This document shows positions 1-6,976 of a stretch of 34,640 bases of DNA, piece after piece. This DNA comes from Ignavibacteria bacterium UBA2373 (GTDB lineage Bacteria; Bacteroidota; Ignavibacteria; Kapaibacteriales; UBA961), in contig DDTD01000005.1 in assembly GCA_002344005.1 (NCBI GenBank), forward strand, positions 1 through 34,640. The letters are read 5' to 3'. Within the stretch, counting starts at the first letter, position 1. Each line of letters begins with the position of its first letter. Made by a program: the position numbers and the translations under genes. The notes under the pieces were generated by a model, which did not search any database, was not told the DNA's origin, and saw only the letters and a program-made list of their open reading frames with translations.

Positions 1-2
1 TG

Positions 3-239
3 TATAGAACTTGTAGGATAAAGTTCCAAGAGTTATTAAATATTCTTTCATTGGAAAACGATATTTATGTCCCATCAAAAGATTTTGGCAAATTAATGAA
101 AGAAACTAGATTGAGATTAAATATAGCATATGGTATGAAATTCTCTGAGATTAAATATATTTTTTCTTTGGTCGGTTATGGTAGCCTCATAACTTGTACA
201 GTGTCGGATTTAGATTGTATTAATGCTGAGTATTATTAA
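3..239 (+). CDS. C-terminal part of an unrecognised protein (cut by window edge)
   Basis: The frame is open from the first bases of the window to a TAA at 237-239, giving at least 78 residues. No start is needed inside the window; a TTG at 51 or ATGs further in are weak alternatives. I do not recognise the protein. It is AT-rich, mixed charged/hydrophobic, with a C-terminal stretch rich in Gly, Ser, Thr and Cys, and no obvious signal or membrane segment. It directly precedes, and overlaps by about 10 bases, the open frame of a toxin-tip remnant. By position it could be the immunity protein or fragment of an earlier toxin cassette, but that is inference from context only. Confidence 0.4.
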   Translation, partial: YRTCRIKFQELLNILSLENDIYVPSKDFGKLMKETRLRLNIAYGMKFSEIKYIFSLVGYGSLITCTVSDLDCINAEYY

Positions 240-589
240 GTGCGTCGTTATTACCGGTAAAAACACCTGTCGGTGCTTTGTTTGCGAAAGCAAAACCTGT
301 GGCTCAATATTCATTAAGGGCTATCGCAGATGGGTTTTATCCGGTTATGAAAAGAGGGTTCCAACAAACACAAGAGTTAGTCTGGCTAAATAAAGATGAA
401 GTGCGGAATTTGGAACTACAGTGAACCCAAAACTCGATATACACAAAAAAATCTAAGGATCTTCGTGTATATTATGATTCTGAATTTGCGGGTACTTTGC
501 AAGGAGCATTGCAGTTAGAAAATATGCAAATTTTAAATCATGAATTCCAAACTGGTCTTTTACCGATAGGAAATAAAATAAGAAAATAA
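230..589 (+). pseudogene. Decayed polymorphic-toxin C-terminal (tip) domain
   Basis: The forward frame starting near 230 reads through a region ending in YSLRAIADGFYPVMKRGF, then a QELVWLNKDEV stretch. It hits TGA at 422-424, and the same frame resumes to TAA at 587-589, ending LLPIGNKIRK. Between about 407 and 454 the residues expected for the family lie in the other two frames: FGTTVNP from 409, TRYTQK from 432, then KDLRVYYDSEF back in the first frame from 455. That needs three one-base losses in A-rich runs. From memory, the order (DGFYPVM, KFGTT-NP-RY-Q, LQLENMQIL, PIGNKI) matches a toxin domain found at the C-termini of RHS and similar polymorphic toxins; the KFGTT-NP-RY part resembles a GIY-YIG-type nuclease core, which is a weaker inference. 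No toxin N-terminus, secretion domain or start codon is present, so this is an orphan or dead tip module, unless the breaks are sequencing errors. Confidence 0.55.
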
Positions 590-601
590 TGGAGAAAAAT
601 A

Positions 602-997
602 ATGGCATTTAAATTTGTAGTTTCAGGAGATGCTTGGTGGGAAAGCAATGTTGCTAAAGTAATAAGTTCATTATCCGGAACGGGGTACATATCATACTTT
701 TTAGAGCAAAATTATGGAACTTCCTTAGAGAATGTTTTTGTGGTTTTAATGTGTCGGGAACCTGAATATAATTTTAAAAGGAGGGTTAGATTTGTAAAAA
801 AGGAAAAAATTCTATATATGGATATTATGCTTGATTTACCTCAATTCTTAACGATAACTCAAAAAGAACGAGAGAAAATAATTGTGGACAAAATAATTAC
901 AGAAGTACCACAAGTAATTGCCAAGTATAAATTTAAAGATTTTGACCTTGTGAGGTTTGAAAAAGATTTAAAAAAGTGGATGAGAAAAATTTTATAA
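602..997 (+). CDS. Small cytosolic protein, probable immunity protein to the adjacent toxin tip
   Basis: This intact 131-residue gene starts at ATG 602, with GGAG at 591-594 about 7 bases upstream, a better ribosome site than most genes here. It begins 12 bases after the toxin remnant stops. No signal peptide or membrane segment is visible; the protein is rich in Lys, Phe and Val, with a WW pair near residue 12 and a basic C-terminal third. I do not recognise a named family. Size, solubility, strong RBS and position directly downstream of a toxin C-terminal domain are what is expected of an immunity gene. Its intact frame beside a broken toxin fits immunity genes outliving their toxins. Function is inferred from context, not from a motif. 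Confidence 0.6.
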   Translation: MAFKFVVSGDAWWESNVAKVISSLSGTGYISYFLEQNYGTSLENVFVVLMCREPEYNFKRRVRFVKKEKILYMDIMLDLPQFLTITQKEREKIIVDKIITEVPQVIAKYKFKDFDLVRFEKDLKKWMRKIL

Positions 998-1066
998 ACT
1001 ATAATCCCATTTATGTAGAACTACTTTCTCTTCCGTTCTTTGAAAACTATGAGGCATTTCGATTAG

Positions 1067-1210
1067 CCCCATCCCAATTCCCCGACGGGGAAGGCGAAAA
1101 AAGCGGGGCGCAGTTTTGGGTAAATCCATCCCGCCAGACTGCGTCTGCCACCGAGCAATGAGAAACCACCCCGTCCTTCGGACACCCCTCCGGCGGAGGG
1201 ATGAAATTCA
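1067..1210. repeat. GC-rich modular hairpin repeat cluster, left copy
   Basis: Four short stem-loops follow each other: TTCCCC-GAC-GGGGAA (1078-1092), CAGAC-TGC-GTCTG (1135-1147), GTCC-TTC-GGAC (1173-1183) and CCCTCC-GGC-GGAGGG (1186-1200). Two parts recur at the right edge in inverted orientation. 1162-1200 matches the reverse complement of 34502-34540 with one difference, and the GAAAAAAGCGGGGCGCAGTTT part near 1096-1116 matches the reverse complement of the region around 34372-34392. These are dispersed chromosomal repeats rather than a gene. Confidence 0.75.
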
Positions 1211-1220
1211 GCGGCGTATA

Positions 1221-1250
1221 AATCCCATAAGGATTACACGTTTATAGAAT
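1221..1250. repeat. Small hairpin repeat with TTTATAGAA tail
   Basis: AATCC (1221-1225) and GGATT (1231-1235) pair around a CATAA loop and are followed by ACACGTTTATAGAAT (1236-1250). From memory, many Bacteroidota genomes carry a dispersed element of the form hairpin plus ATGTTTATAGAA, and this looks like one of them. It could not be compared with other copies beyond a degenerate match near 1355-1370. Confidence 0.4.
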
Positions 1251-1270
1251 ATGTGTTCTATGAAAATAAT

Positions 1271-1310
1271 CCACCCCGTCAGACTGCGTCTGCCACCCCT
1301 CAATGAGGGG
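1271..1310. repeat. Second modular hairpin repeat
   Basis: This repeat starts with the CCACCCCGTC prefix seen at 1166-1175, then carries the CAGAC-TGC-GTCTG hairpin (1280-1292) and a CCCCTC-AAT-GAGGGG hairpin (1296-1310). It has the same layout as 1166-1200, but both hairpins carry different bases that still pair. Confidence 0.7.
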
Positions 1311-1382
1311 AATTTTTGGTGATGGCGACTTTTCATAAACCTATAATTTGCATACACATTTATAAGCAATAGAAGCGGTGAA

Positions 1383-1913
1383 TTAATCCATAAAGAGATA
1401 GGGACGCCATGATTCATCCACTTTGCCGACTATTTGTTTTAAGAATGTGACATGTGATGGTTTTTTCGGAATAGATAAGAGCCGCATTCCTGCTTCTTCG
1501 GGTGTGCGATTACCTTTATAGTTATTGCAGCGCATACATGCCGTGATGAGATTTTCCCATGTATCGTCCCCACCACGTGATTTGGGGATAATGTGATCAA
1601 TGGTCAATGGTGGTGTGGTCTTATTGCAGTATTGGCAGCGTCCATTGTCACGACGGAGTATGTTTTTGCGGGAAAGCTCCACACGGCGGAATGTCACACG
1701 CACATAGGTACACAGCCGTATCACACTCGGACATGGATAATGGATACTCACGCTGCGCAAAGTGCGATCTTCTTTGGCAGCTACTATTTCGGCTTTGGTC
1801 AGATAGACAAGCAAGAATGCTTTTTTGACGGAGCAAAGACTAATCGGCTCATAGCTTTGATTGAGCACTAATACCTTCGTGTTGGGCGAACCCCCACGAC
1901 GCATGCTTTGCAT
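1383..1913 (-). CDS. HNH endonuclease family protein
   Basis: The 176-residue protein has an N-terminal half typical of the HNH proteins common in Bacteroidota (LVLNQSYEPI at about 16-25, LLVYLTKAEIV at about 34-44). It is followed by a complete HNH nuclease core. A zinc knuckle is formed by C93-C96 (CQYC) and C126-C129 (CMRC); D106-H107 (IDHIIP) supply the catalytic histidine region and N121 the central asparagine. The family cuts DNA using one metal ion; the cell role of this standalone clade is not established. ATG 1913 is used, and an ATG three codons in (1904) is possible. The gene stands alone, divergent from carA, with repeats on its downstream side. It has no intron or phage context, so a general DNA-processing or defence role is only a guess. 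Confidence 0.85.
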   Translation of the reverse strand: MQSMRRGGSPNTKVLVLNQSYEPISLCSVKKAFLLVYLTKAEIVAAKEDRTLRSVSIHYPCPSVIRLCTYVRVTFRRVELSRKNILRRDNGRCQYCNKTTPPLTIDHIIPKSRGGDDTWENLITACMRCNNYKGNRTPEEAGMRLLSIPKKPSHVTFLKQIVGKVDESWRPYLFMD

Positions 1914-2133
1914 AGGCGAGATAGGTGATGATGTACTGAATTCAGAACTCCCTTCTTGGTTTCTAGGAAATCTAATGAAAAAAAAGTGTGAACATAATTG
2001 TCAAAAAGTAAAACAAAAACATATTTTTTGCGATAACTGATACCATAGTTTCAATACAATCGGCGCCATTGTCCGTAGTTTTGCGCCTAATTATGTATCA
2101 AATTTGCAAAAAAGTAAGGAGTTAAGCCGCATT

Positions 2134-3261
2134 ATGCGTCACGCTGCACTATTAACACTTGAAAATGGTATGACCTTCCGAGGTTGGGCTTTTGGTGATA
2201 TTCATGCTGAATCAATGGGTGAAGTTGTTTTTAATACTGCACTTAGCGGTTATCAAGAGATTATGACCGACCCTTCTTATAAAGGTCAAATCATGACATT
2301 TACCTATCCGCATATCGGCAATTACGGTGTGAACATCTTCGATGTGGAATCGGATACAATCCAATGTGAGGGTATTATTGTGAAGGAGTATGCTAAGCAT
2401 TACTCCAATTTCCGTGCTCATACCGGTTTGGGTGAGTGGATGAAGGAATATGGCAAAATAGGCATCGAAGGACTTGATACCCGTAAGCTTGTGCGTGTGC
2501 TGCGTTCCGCCGGTGTGATGCGGGGTATTATCTCCGCCCAAAGCAGCGAAAAGGAACTTGTGGAGCGCGTGCAGAATGTGCCTCAGATGGAAGGTTTAGA
2601 CCTTACTGGCTTGGTTAGCACCAAACAGGTTTATCAGTGGCAACAAACCGATGAACCTTTTGTGCCGGCAGGTCATAGTTCCGGCAAACGTTTTACGGTG
2701 GCGGCTCTCGATTTTGGCATTAAGCGTAATATCTTACGTCGTCTTGCCGCTTATAATTGTGATGTGACTGTCTATCCGGGCACAACATCGGCAGATGATA
2801 TTTTGGCAACAAATCCCGATGGCATCTTTTTATCCAATGGACCCGGCGACCCGGCAGCAACCACGTATGCTTTCGAGACGATTCGTGCCTTGGCAGCACA
2901 GAAGCCGGTATTTGGTATTTGTCTTGGTCATCAACTTATCGGTTTGGCATTTGGTGCTTCTACCTATAAATTAAAATTCGGTCACCGCGGTGCTAATCAT
3001 CCGGTAAAAAATCTGCGTACCGGTGCTATTGAAATAAGTTCACAAAATCATGGATTTGCGGTTGATGTCCAAACATTACCGGACACACTCGAAGCAACGC
3101 ATATAAATTTGAATGATAATACATTATCCGGCTTACGACATAAACATTTGCCTGTTTTTTCGGTACAATATCACCCCGAAGCAGCACCCGGACCACATGA
3201 TTCCGATTATTTGTTCCGTGATTTTATTGACTTGATGGATCAATATTCGTCCGTATCATAA
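2134..3261 (+). CDS. carA: Carbamoyl-phosphate synthase small (glutaminase) subunit
   Basis: CarA hydrolyses glutamine and passes ammonia to CarB for carbamoyl-phosphate synthesis, feeding pyrimidine and arginine synthesis. The 375 residues match the usual family length (about 380). The N-terminal CarA domain (LLTLENGMTFRGWAFG from residue 5) precedes a class I glutamine amidotransferase domain with nucleophile C263 in GICLGHQL and H347/E349 in YHPEAAPG. I chose ATG 2134 rather than the upstream TTG 2104 because it matches the family N-terminus and AAGGAG sits at 2116-2121, a little far upstream. carB is not adjacent. The next gene follows after 30 bases on the same strand, so it may head a mixed operon. 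Confidence 0.95.
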   Translation: MRHAALLTLENGMTFRGWAFGDIHAESMGEVVFNTALSGYQEIMTDPSYKGQIMTFTYPHIGNYGVNIFDVESDTIQCEGIIVKEYAKHYSNFRAHTGLGEWMKEYGKIGIEGLDTRKLVRVLRSAGVMRGIISAQSSEKELVERVQNVPQMEGLDLTGLVSTKQVYQWQQTDEPFVPAGHSSGKRFTVAALDFGIKRNILRRLAAYNCDVTVYPGTTSADDILATNPDGIFLSNGPGDPAATTYAFETIRALAAQKPVFGICLGHQLIGLAFGASTYKLKFGHRGANHPVKNLRTGAIEISSQNHGFAVDVQTLPDTLEATHINLNDNTLSGLRHKHLPVFSVQYHPEAAPGPHDSDYLFRDFIDLMDQYSSVS

Positions 3262-3291
3262 ATCACCTCTTATTTGAATTTCATTTACATT

Positions 3292-5421
3292 ATGTTCATA
3301 CGTGCTTATTTATCGGTTGTTTTTTTTATCGGCATACTATTCTGTGCGAGTGATGCGGCTGCGCAATCGCGTATCCCTTTATGGTTTGGTGGCGGTATTG
3401 GTTATATGCTCGGTATGCACTCAACAGATGGTAATTTGCGTTGCTTGAATGATCCTTCATGCCCGCAATATAAAGATGGCACAGGCAAAGGTCTGATGGT
3501 TGGTGCTTCTCTTGATTGGCGATTGTCTTCCGGTTTCGGATTGCTTTCTCGTTTGCATTTTACATTGCCGAATGCCGAAATGAGTGCAGAAAATTCTTCG
3601 GGTATTGTCAAAAATGCCAATGGCGATATTGTACCTTTGGTGCGCTCCCATACGCTCGAAGCCCAATTAACATCATTGCGATTTGATATTGCGGGAAATG
3701 TGATTTTGGGGAAATTCCGCATATTCGGCGGTATGTCGCCGGAACTTTTGCTTTCTCCTACTTGGACATCGTCCTCTACAATAATTGCACCCGGTAATGT
3801 GACTTTTGGCAATAAACGTCGCGACACCACATTTTTGAATGATGTACCAATTCAGAATGCATCATCTTTTCTTATGGGTGCGACAGTTGGTATTGGTTAT
3901 GATATTCCTTTAGGACAAAAAACAATTCTTACGCCTGAACTTACGGGTACTTTGCCACTTATGGCTATCAGTAATGATGGTAATTGGAAACAAACGGCTC
4001 TTGCGCTCACAGCGCATATACGCTTTGGCTCGGGTATTATTAAATCGAATGAAATGCGGATACGTGAACAATTCGATACAGTAAAAATTCGTGATAATTC
4101 TTTTGTGGGAACACGTTTTGTCCCCGGTAATAAAATTATCACACGTGATTTTGAAGAAACAGAAACGGCACGTATTACCACCGAAACAAATATCCGTCGT
4201 GATACCATATTTATTGGTAATGAACCGCCGAAAGGTCCTCTTGTTCGTACAGATATAGTGGCTGTCGGTGGTGACAATGCCGGCAAAAAAATTCAAGAAA
4301 TAAGTATTGGCGGACGTTTTGTCACAGAGGCATTTCCTGTTATTCCCACATTGTTTTTTGATGCCCAAAGCGATCAATTACCCGAGAGATATCGCCGTAT
4401 ATCATCACCTCAAGATTTTTCAGTTGATAATCTTATTCCTAATTCGCTTATCCAACATAAAGATGTCTTAAATATTATCGGAAAACGTTTATTGGATAAT
4501 CCGAGGGCAAAAATTACGCTGCGCGGCACTTCAGATCCGACCACCGAAAAATCAGATTGTGATTTGGCAGAAAAAAGAGCAGAGTCAGTAAAAAATTATT
4601 TAATACAGGTCTGGGGAATTGAAGAAAAACGCATAAAAAACAGAACGCCGCGCCGTCGCTGCGAACCCGAAAATCCAACCACTTCACAAGTCGAGGAAGG
4701 TTATGCGGATAATCGTCGTGTAGAAATAGAAAGCGAAGATGATGAGATTTTAGAACCATTATTGCGCACCAAATTTATGGAAGTTGTTACGGTAGAACCA
4801 CAAGAAATTGAGGTTGTTATTGCTGATGAAAATGCTAATACCATAAACCAATGGTCAGTAAAAGGTCGTTTTGAAAAAACACCGCTCTTCTCTCAAAATG
4901 GCAGCAGTAAACCTTCGCCTATTCGTCATCGCTTTACCGATGACCATATTCGTATCATGAATGGGGCAAAGGATGGATTCATAGAAATAGATGCCATGAT
5001 TACCGATAAAGAAAATCGTAGCGATGAACAAAACTCTATCATTACCATAAAAAAAGATACCACAGAATTCACGGTAGAGCGTTTGTCTTTAATGACATTT
5101 GATGTGTTGAAGGATAATCTTAATCGTTCGGCAAAAAAAGCAATTAAACGATTTATTGATGAATTGGACACGGAATCAACAATTAGTGTAAGCGGTTATA
5201 CTGATAAATTAGGCGATGCTGAGTTAAATGCACGATTGGCAGAATCAAGAGCCAATGCCGTCGCAGATTATATCAAAGATATTAAACGCAATGCCAATAT
5301 TGTCAATAATGTCGGCTATGGTTCAACAAAAATGCCTCCGGGTGTTAATACTACATCATTGCCGGAAGCACGTTTTTTGAGCAGAACAGTACAAATAGAA
5401 ATTATAAAACGTATTAAATAA
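3292..5421 (+). CDS. Outer-membrane protein with beta-barrel-like N-terminus and two OmpA-type domains
   Basis: This 709-residue exported protein has a signal peptide (MFIRAYLSVVFFIGILFCAS, cleavage likely after AAA at about 25). Residues about 27-250 are rich in alternating aromatic/Gly strands, as in small porin-like barrels. Two OmpA C-terminal (peptidoglycan-binding type) domains follow. The first spans about residues 350-480 (FFDAQSDQLPERY, LRGTSDPTTEKSD, LAEKRAESVKNYL, DNRRVEIE). The second is at the C-terminus, about 600-709 (SLMTFDVLK, VSGYTDKLGDAELN, LAESRANAVADYI, SRTVQIEI). A beta-rich linker joins them. ATG 3292 is preferred over TTG 3274 because it gives the signal peptide cleanly. 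It likely bridges outer membrane and cell wall. It lies between carA and a moxR-like gene with short gaps. Confidence 0.8.
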   Translation: MFIRAYLSVVFFIGILFCASDAAAQSRIPLWFGGGIGYMLGMHSTDGNLRCLNDPSCPQYKDGTGKGLMVGASLDWRLSSGFGLLSRLHFTLPNAEMSAENSSGIVKNANGDIVPLVRSHTLEAQLTSLRFDIAGNVILGKFRIFGGMSPELLLSPTWTSSSTIIAPGNVTFGNKRRDTTFLNDVPIQNASSFLMGATVGIGYDIPLGQKTILTPELTGTLPLMAISNDGNWKQTALALTAHIRFGSGIIKSNEMRIREQFDTVKIRDNSFVGTRFVPGNKIITRDFEETETARITTETNIRRDTIFIGNEPPKGPLVRTDIVAVGGDNAGKKIQEISIGGRFVTEAFPVIPTLFFDAQSDQLPERYRRISSPQDFSVDNLIPNSLIQHKDVLNIIGKRLLDNPRAKITLRGTSDPTTEKSDCDLAEKRAESVKNYLIQVWGIEEKRIKNRTPRRRCEPENPTTSQVEEGYADNRRVEIESEDDEILEPLLRTKFMEVVTVEPQEIEVVIADENANTINQWSVKGRFEKTPLFSQNGSSKPSPIRHRFTDDHIRIMNGAKDGFIEIDAMITDKENRSDEQNSIITIKKDTTEFTVERLSLMTFDVLKDNLNRSAKKAIKRFIDELDTESTISVSGYTDKLGDAELNARLAESRANAVADYIKDIKRNANIVNNVGYGSTKMPPGVNTTSLPEARFLSRTVQIEIIKRIK

Positions 5422-5435
5422 TAAGAGTTTATTCC

Positions 5436-6410
5436 ATGAGTACAGAGTTTGAAAGCAGGGTTGATTTCAGCGAATTGCGTGAGACCGTCGAAAATATAAG
5501 GACGGAAATTCATCGTATCGTCGTTGGTCAAGATCATATGATTGATTTATTAATTGCAGCCGTCCTTGCCGACGGTCATGTTTTGATTGAAGGAGTGCCG
5601 GGCATAGCCAAAACTTTGACGGCAAAATTATTGGCACGGACATTAGATGTGAATTTTCAGCGGATTCAATTTACCCCCGATTTAATGCCATCTGATGTGG
5701 TCGGTACATCGGTTTTTAATCCGAAAACAGCAGAATTTTCTTTCCATTCGGGTCCTGTTTTTTCCAATTTTGTTCTAATTGATGAGATAAATCGTGCTCC
5801 TGCAAAAACCCAAGCAGCATTATTTGAAGTCATGGAAGAGCGTCAAGTGACCGTAGATGGTATCACCCATACTATGTCACCGCCTTTTTTAGTGATTGCA
5901 ACACAAAACCCCATTGATCAAGAAGGTACATATCGTCTGCCGGAGGCACAATTAGATCGTTTTATGGTCAAAATTGAAGTCCATTATCCTTCATTAAGCG
6001 AAGAACAACAAATATTATCCGAATTTCATCTGCGCAATAATTCTTTTGATATATCCGCCATTAAGCCGGTGATGACACGCGAGCAATTAAGCCGTTTTCG
6101 TCAATCTTTACGGGAAATTCGTGCGGAGCAAACATTATTGCAATATATTGCCGAAATTACACATCAAACTCGCAATAATTCCGCTTTATCTTTAGGCGCA
6201 TCGCCACGTGCTTCTTTGGGTATTCTTATGGCATCGAAAGCATTTGCCGCAATGGAAGGGCGCGACTTTATTACGCCGGATGATATAAAAAATGTGGCTT
6301 CTTCCGTCTTACGTCATCGTATTATGCTGACACCGGAAAAAGAAATGGAAGGAATTACGCCAGAAGATGTTATTACACAAATTATTACACGAATTGAAAT
6401 ACCGAGATAA
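5436..6410 (+). CDS. MoxR-family AAA+ ATPase
   Basis: This 324-residue protein is of typical MoxR size. Walker A is GVPGIAKT (53-60) and Walker B is VLIDEINR (D116, E117). Further on lie the NRAPAKTQAALFEVMEER stretch, sensor region TQNPIDQEGTYRLPEAQLDR and the C-terminal AAA lid (SLGASPRAS, ISPDD-like TPDDI). MoxR ATPases act as chaperones for metal or cofactor insertion and complex assembly, usually beside DUF58 and von Willebrand A domain genes. Here the expected partners are missing: a DinB-like gene follows after 5 bases and an OmpA gene precedes by 14. The start is ATG 5436. Assignment to the family is secure; the client is unknown. Confidence 0.93.
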   Translation: MSTEFESRVDFSELRETVENIRTEIHRIVVGQDHMIDLLIAAVLADGHVLIEGVPGIAKTLTAKLLARTLDVNFQRIQFTPDLMPSDVVGTSVFNPKTAEFSFHSGPVFSNFVLIDEINRAPAKTQAALFEVMEERQVTVDGITHTMSPPFLVIATQNPIDQEGTYRLPEAQLDRFMVKIEVHYPSLSEEQQILSEFHLRNNSFDISAIKPVMTREQLSRFRQSLREIRAEQTLLQYIAEITHQTRNNSALSLGASPRASLGILMASKAFAAMEGRDFITPDDIKNVASSVLRHRIMLTPEKEMEGITPEDVITQIITRIEIPR

Positions 6411-6415
6411 TTATT

Positions 6416-6946
6416 ATGGCAACACAAATAGCGCGCCCCACCGAAGCGGAATATCCGCCGTTTTTTCGTAATTATATTAATCAAGTTATCGGTGATAATC
6501 TTGATATGTCATTAAAAGCACCTATGGCAGAGTCTTTAGCAATATGGCAGGCATTTCCTCAAGACAGAGAACTTTATGCCTATGCGGAGGGTAAATGGAC
6601 ACCTCGCGAAATACTTGGTCATATTATTGACACCGAACGGATAATGCAATATAGAGCTTTAGCAATTGCTCGCGGCGAAAAACAATCCTTACCCGGTTTT
6701 GATGAAAATAATTATGTTAAAAATGCACAATTTTCACAGCGTCCCATCTCATCATTATTTGCAGAATTAACCGTAGTACGTTTAGCAACACAATTATTAT
6801 TTCAACATGGCATAAGCGATGCGGATATGATGCGGACAGGTACTCTTAATGGTCGTGCAATAACTCCGCGCGCTATTGCATGGATTATTTTCGGGCATGA
6901 ATTACATCATATTTCTATTCTCAAAGAACGGTATTTGATTTCATAA
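6416..6946 (+). CDS. DinB-like putative metal-dependent protein
   Basis: This 176-residue protein is a four-helix DinB/YfiT-type fold candidate. The three metal-ligand histidines of the superfamily appear in the expected places: H69 in LGHIIDTER, then H161 and H165 in GHELHHISIL. It belongs to the group with WTPREILGHIIDTERI in the N-terminal half. Family members include thiol-dependent S-transferases and proteins of unknown function, so no substrate can be given. It starts at ATG 6416, five bases after the moxR stop, and is probably co-transcribed with it. Confidence 0.85.
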   Translation: MATQIARPTEAEYPPFFRNYINQVIGDNLDMSLKAPMAESLAIWQAFPQDRELYAYAEGKWTPREILGHIIDTERIMQYRALAIARGEKQSLPGFDENNYVKNAQFSQRPISSLFAELTVVRLATQLLFQHGISDADMMRTGTLNGRAITPRAIAWIIFGHELHHISILKERYLIS

Positions 6947-6976
6947 AATATTTTTTTCACATACTACATAACAATT

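Larger units (their letters stand above)
998..1382. other. Intergenic stretch made of hairpin repeats
   Basis: No convincing gene lies between the immunity-like gene and the HNH gene. Instead the stretch holds a series of short GC-rich inverted repeats (1067-1210 and 1271-1310) and a smaller hairpin repeat with a TTTATAGAA tail (1221-1250). A degenerate second copy of the tail may lie near 1355-1370 (CACATTTATAAGCAA). The base composition is much more GC-rich than the flanking toxin/immunity genes. Confidence 0.6.

Noticed and set aside
976..1161. Forward 61-codon frame beginning GTG inside the end of the immunity-like gene
   Set aside because: The first part (NPIYVELLSLPFFENYEAF) looks protein-like, but it starts inside another gene, runs straight into repeat DNA and ends there. 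It may be a stub of a gene broken by the repeats, but support is too thin to call.
1067..1310. Short repeats considered as a CRISPR array
   Set aside because: Spacing is irregular, units are different hairpins, and no cas genes are nearby.
1208..1417. Reverse 69-codon frame downstream of HNH
   Set aside because: It consists of repeat and intergenic sequence and overlaps the HNH gene end; no protein-like pattern.
1593..1871. Forward frames antisense to the HNH gene
   Set aside because: They are shadows of the HNH coding sequence, which has all catalytic residues on the other strand.
3402..4377. Three long reverse frames inside the OmpA-type gene
   Set aside because: Low-complexity shadows of a confident forward gene with signal peptide and domain order.
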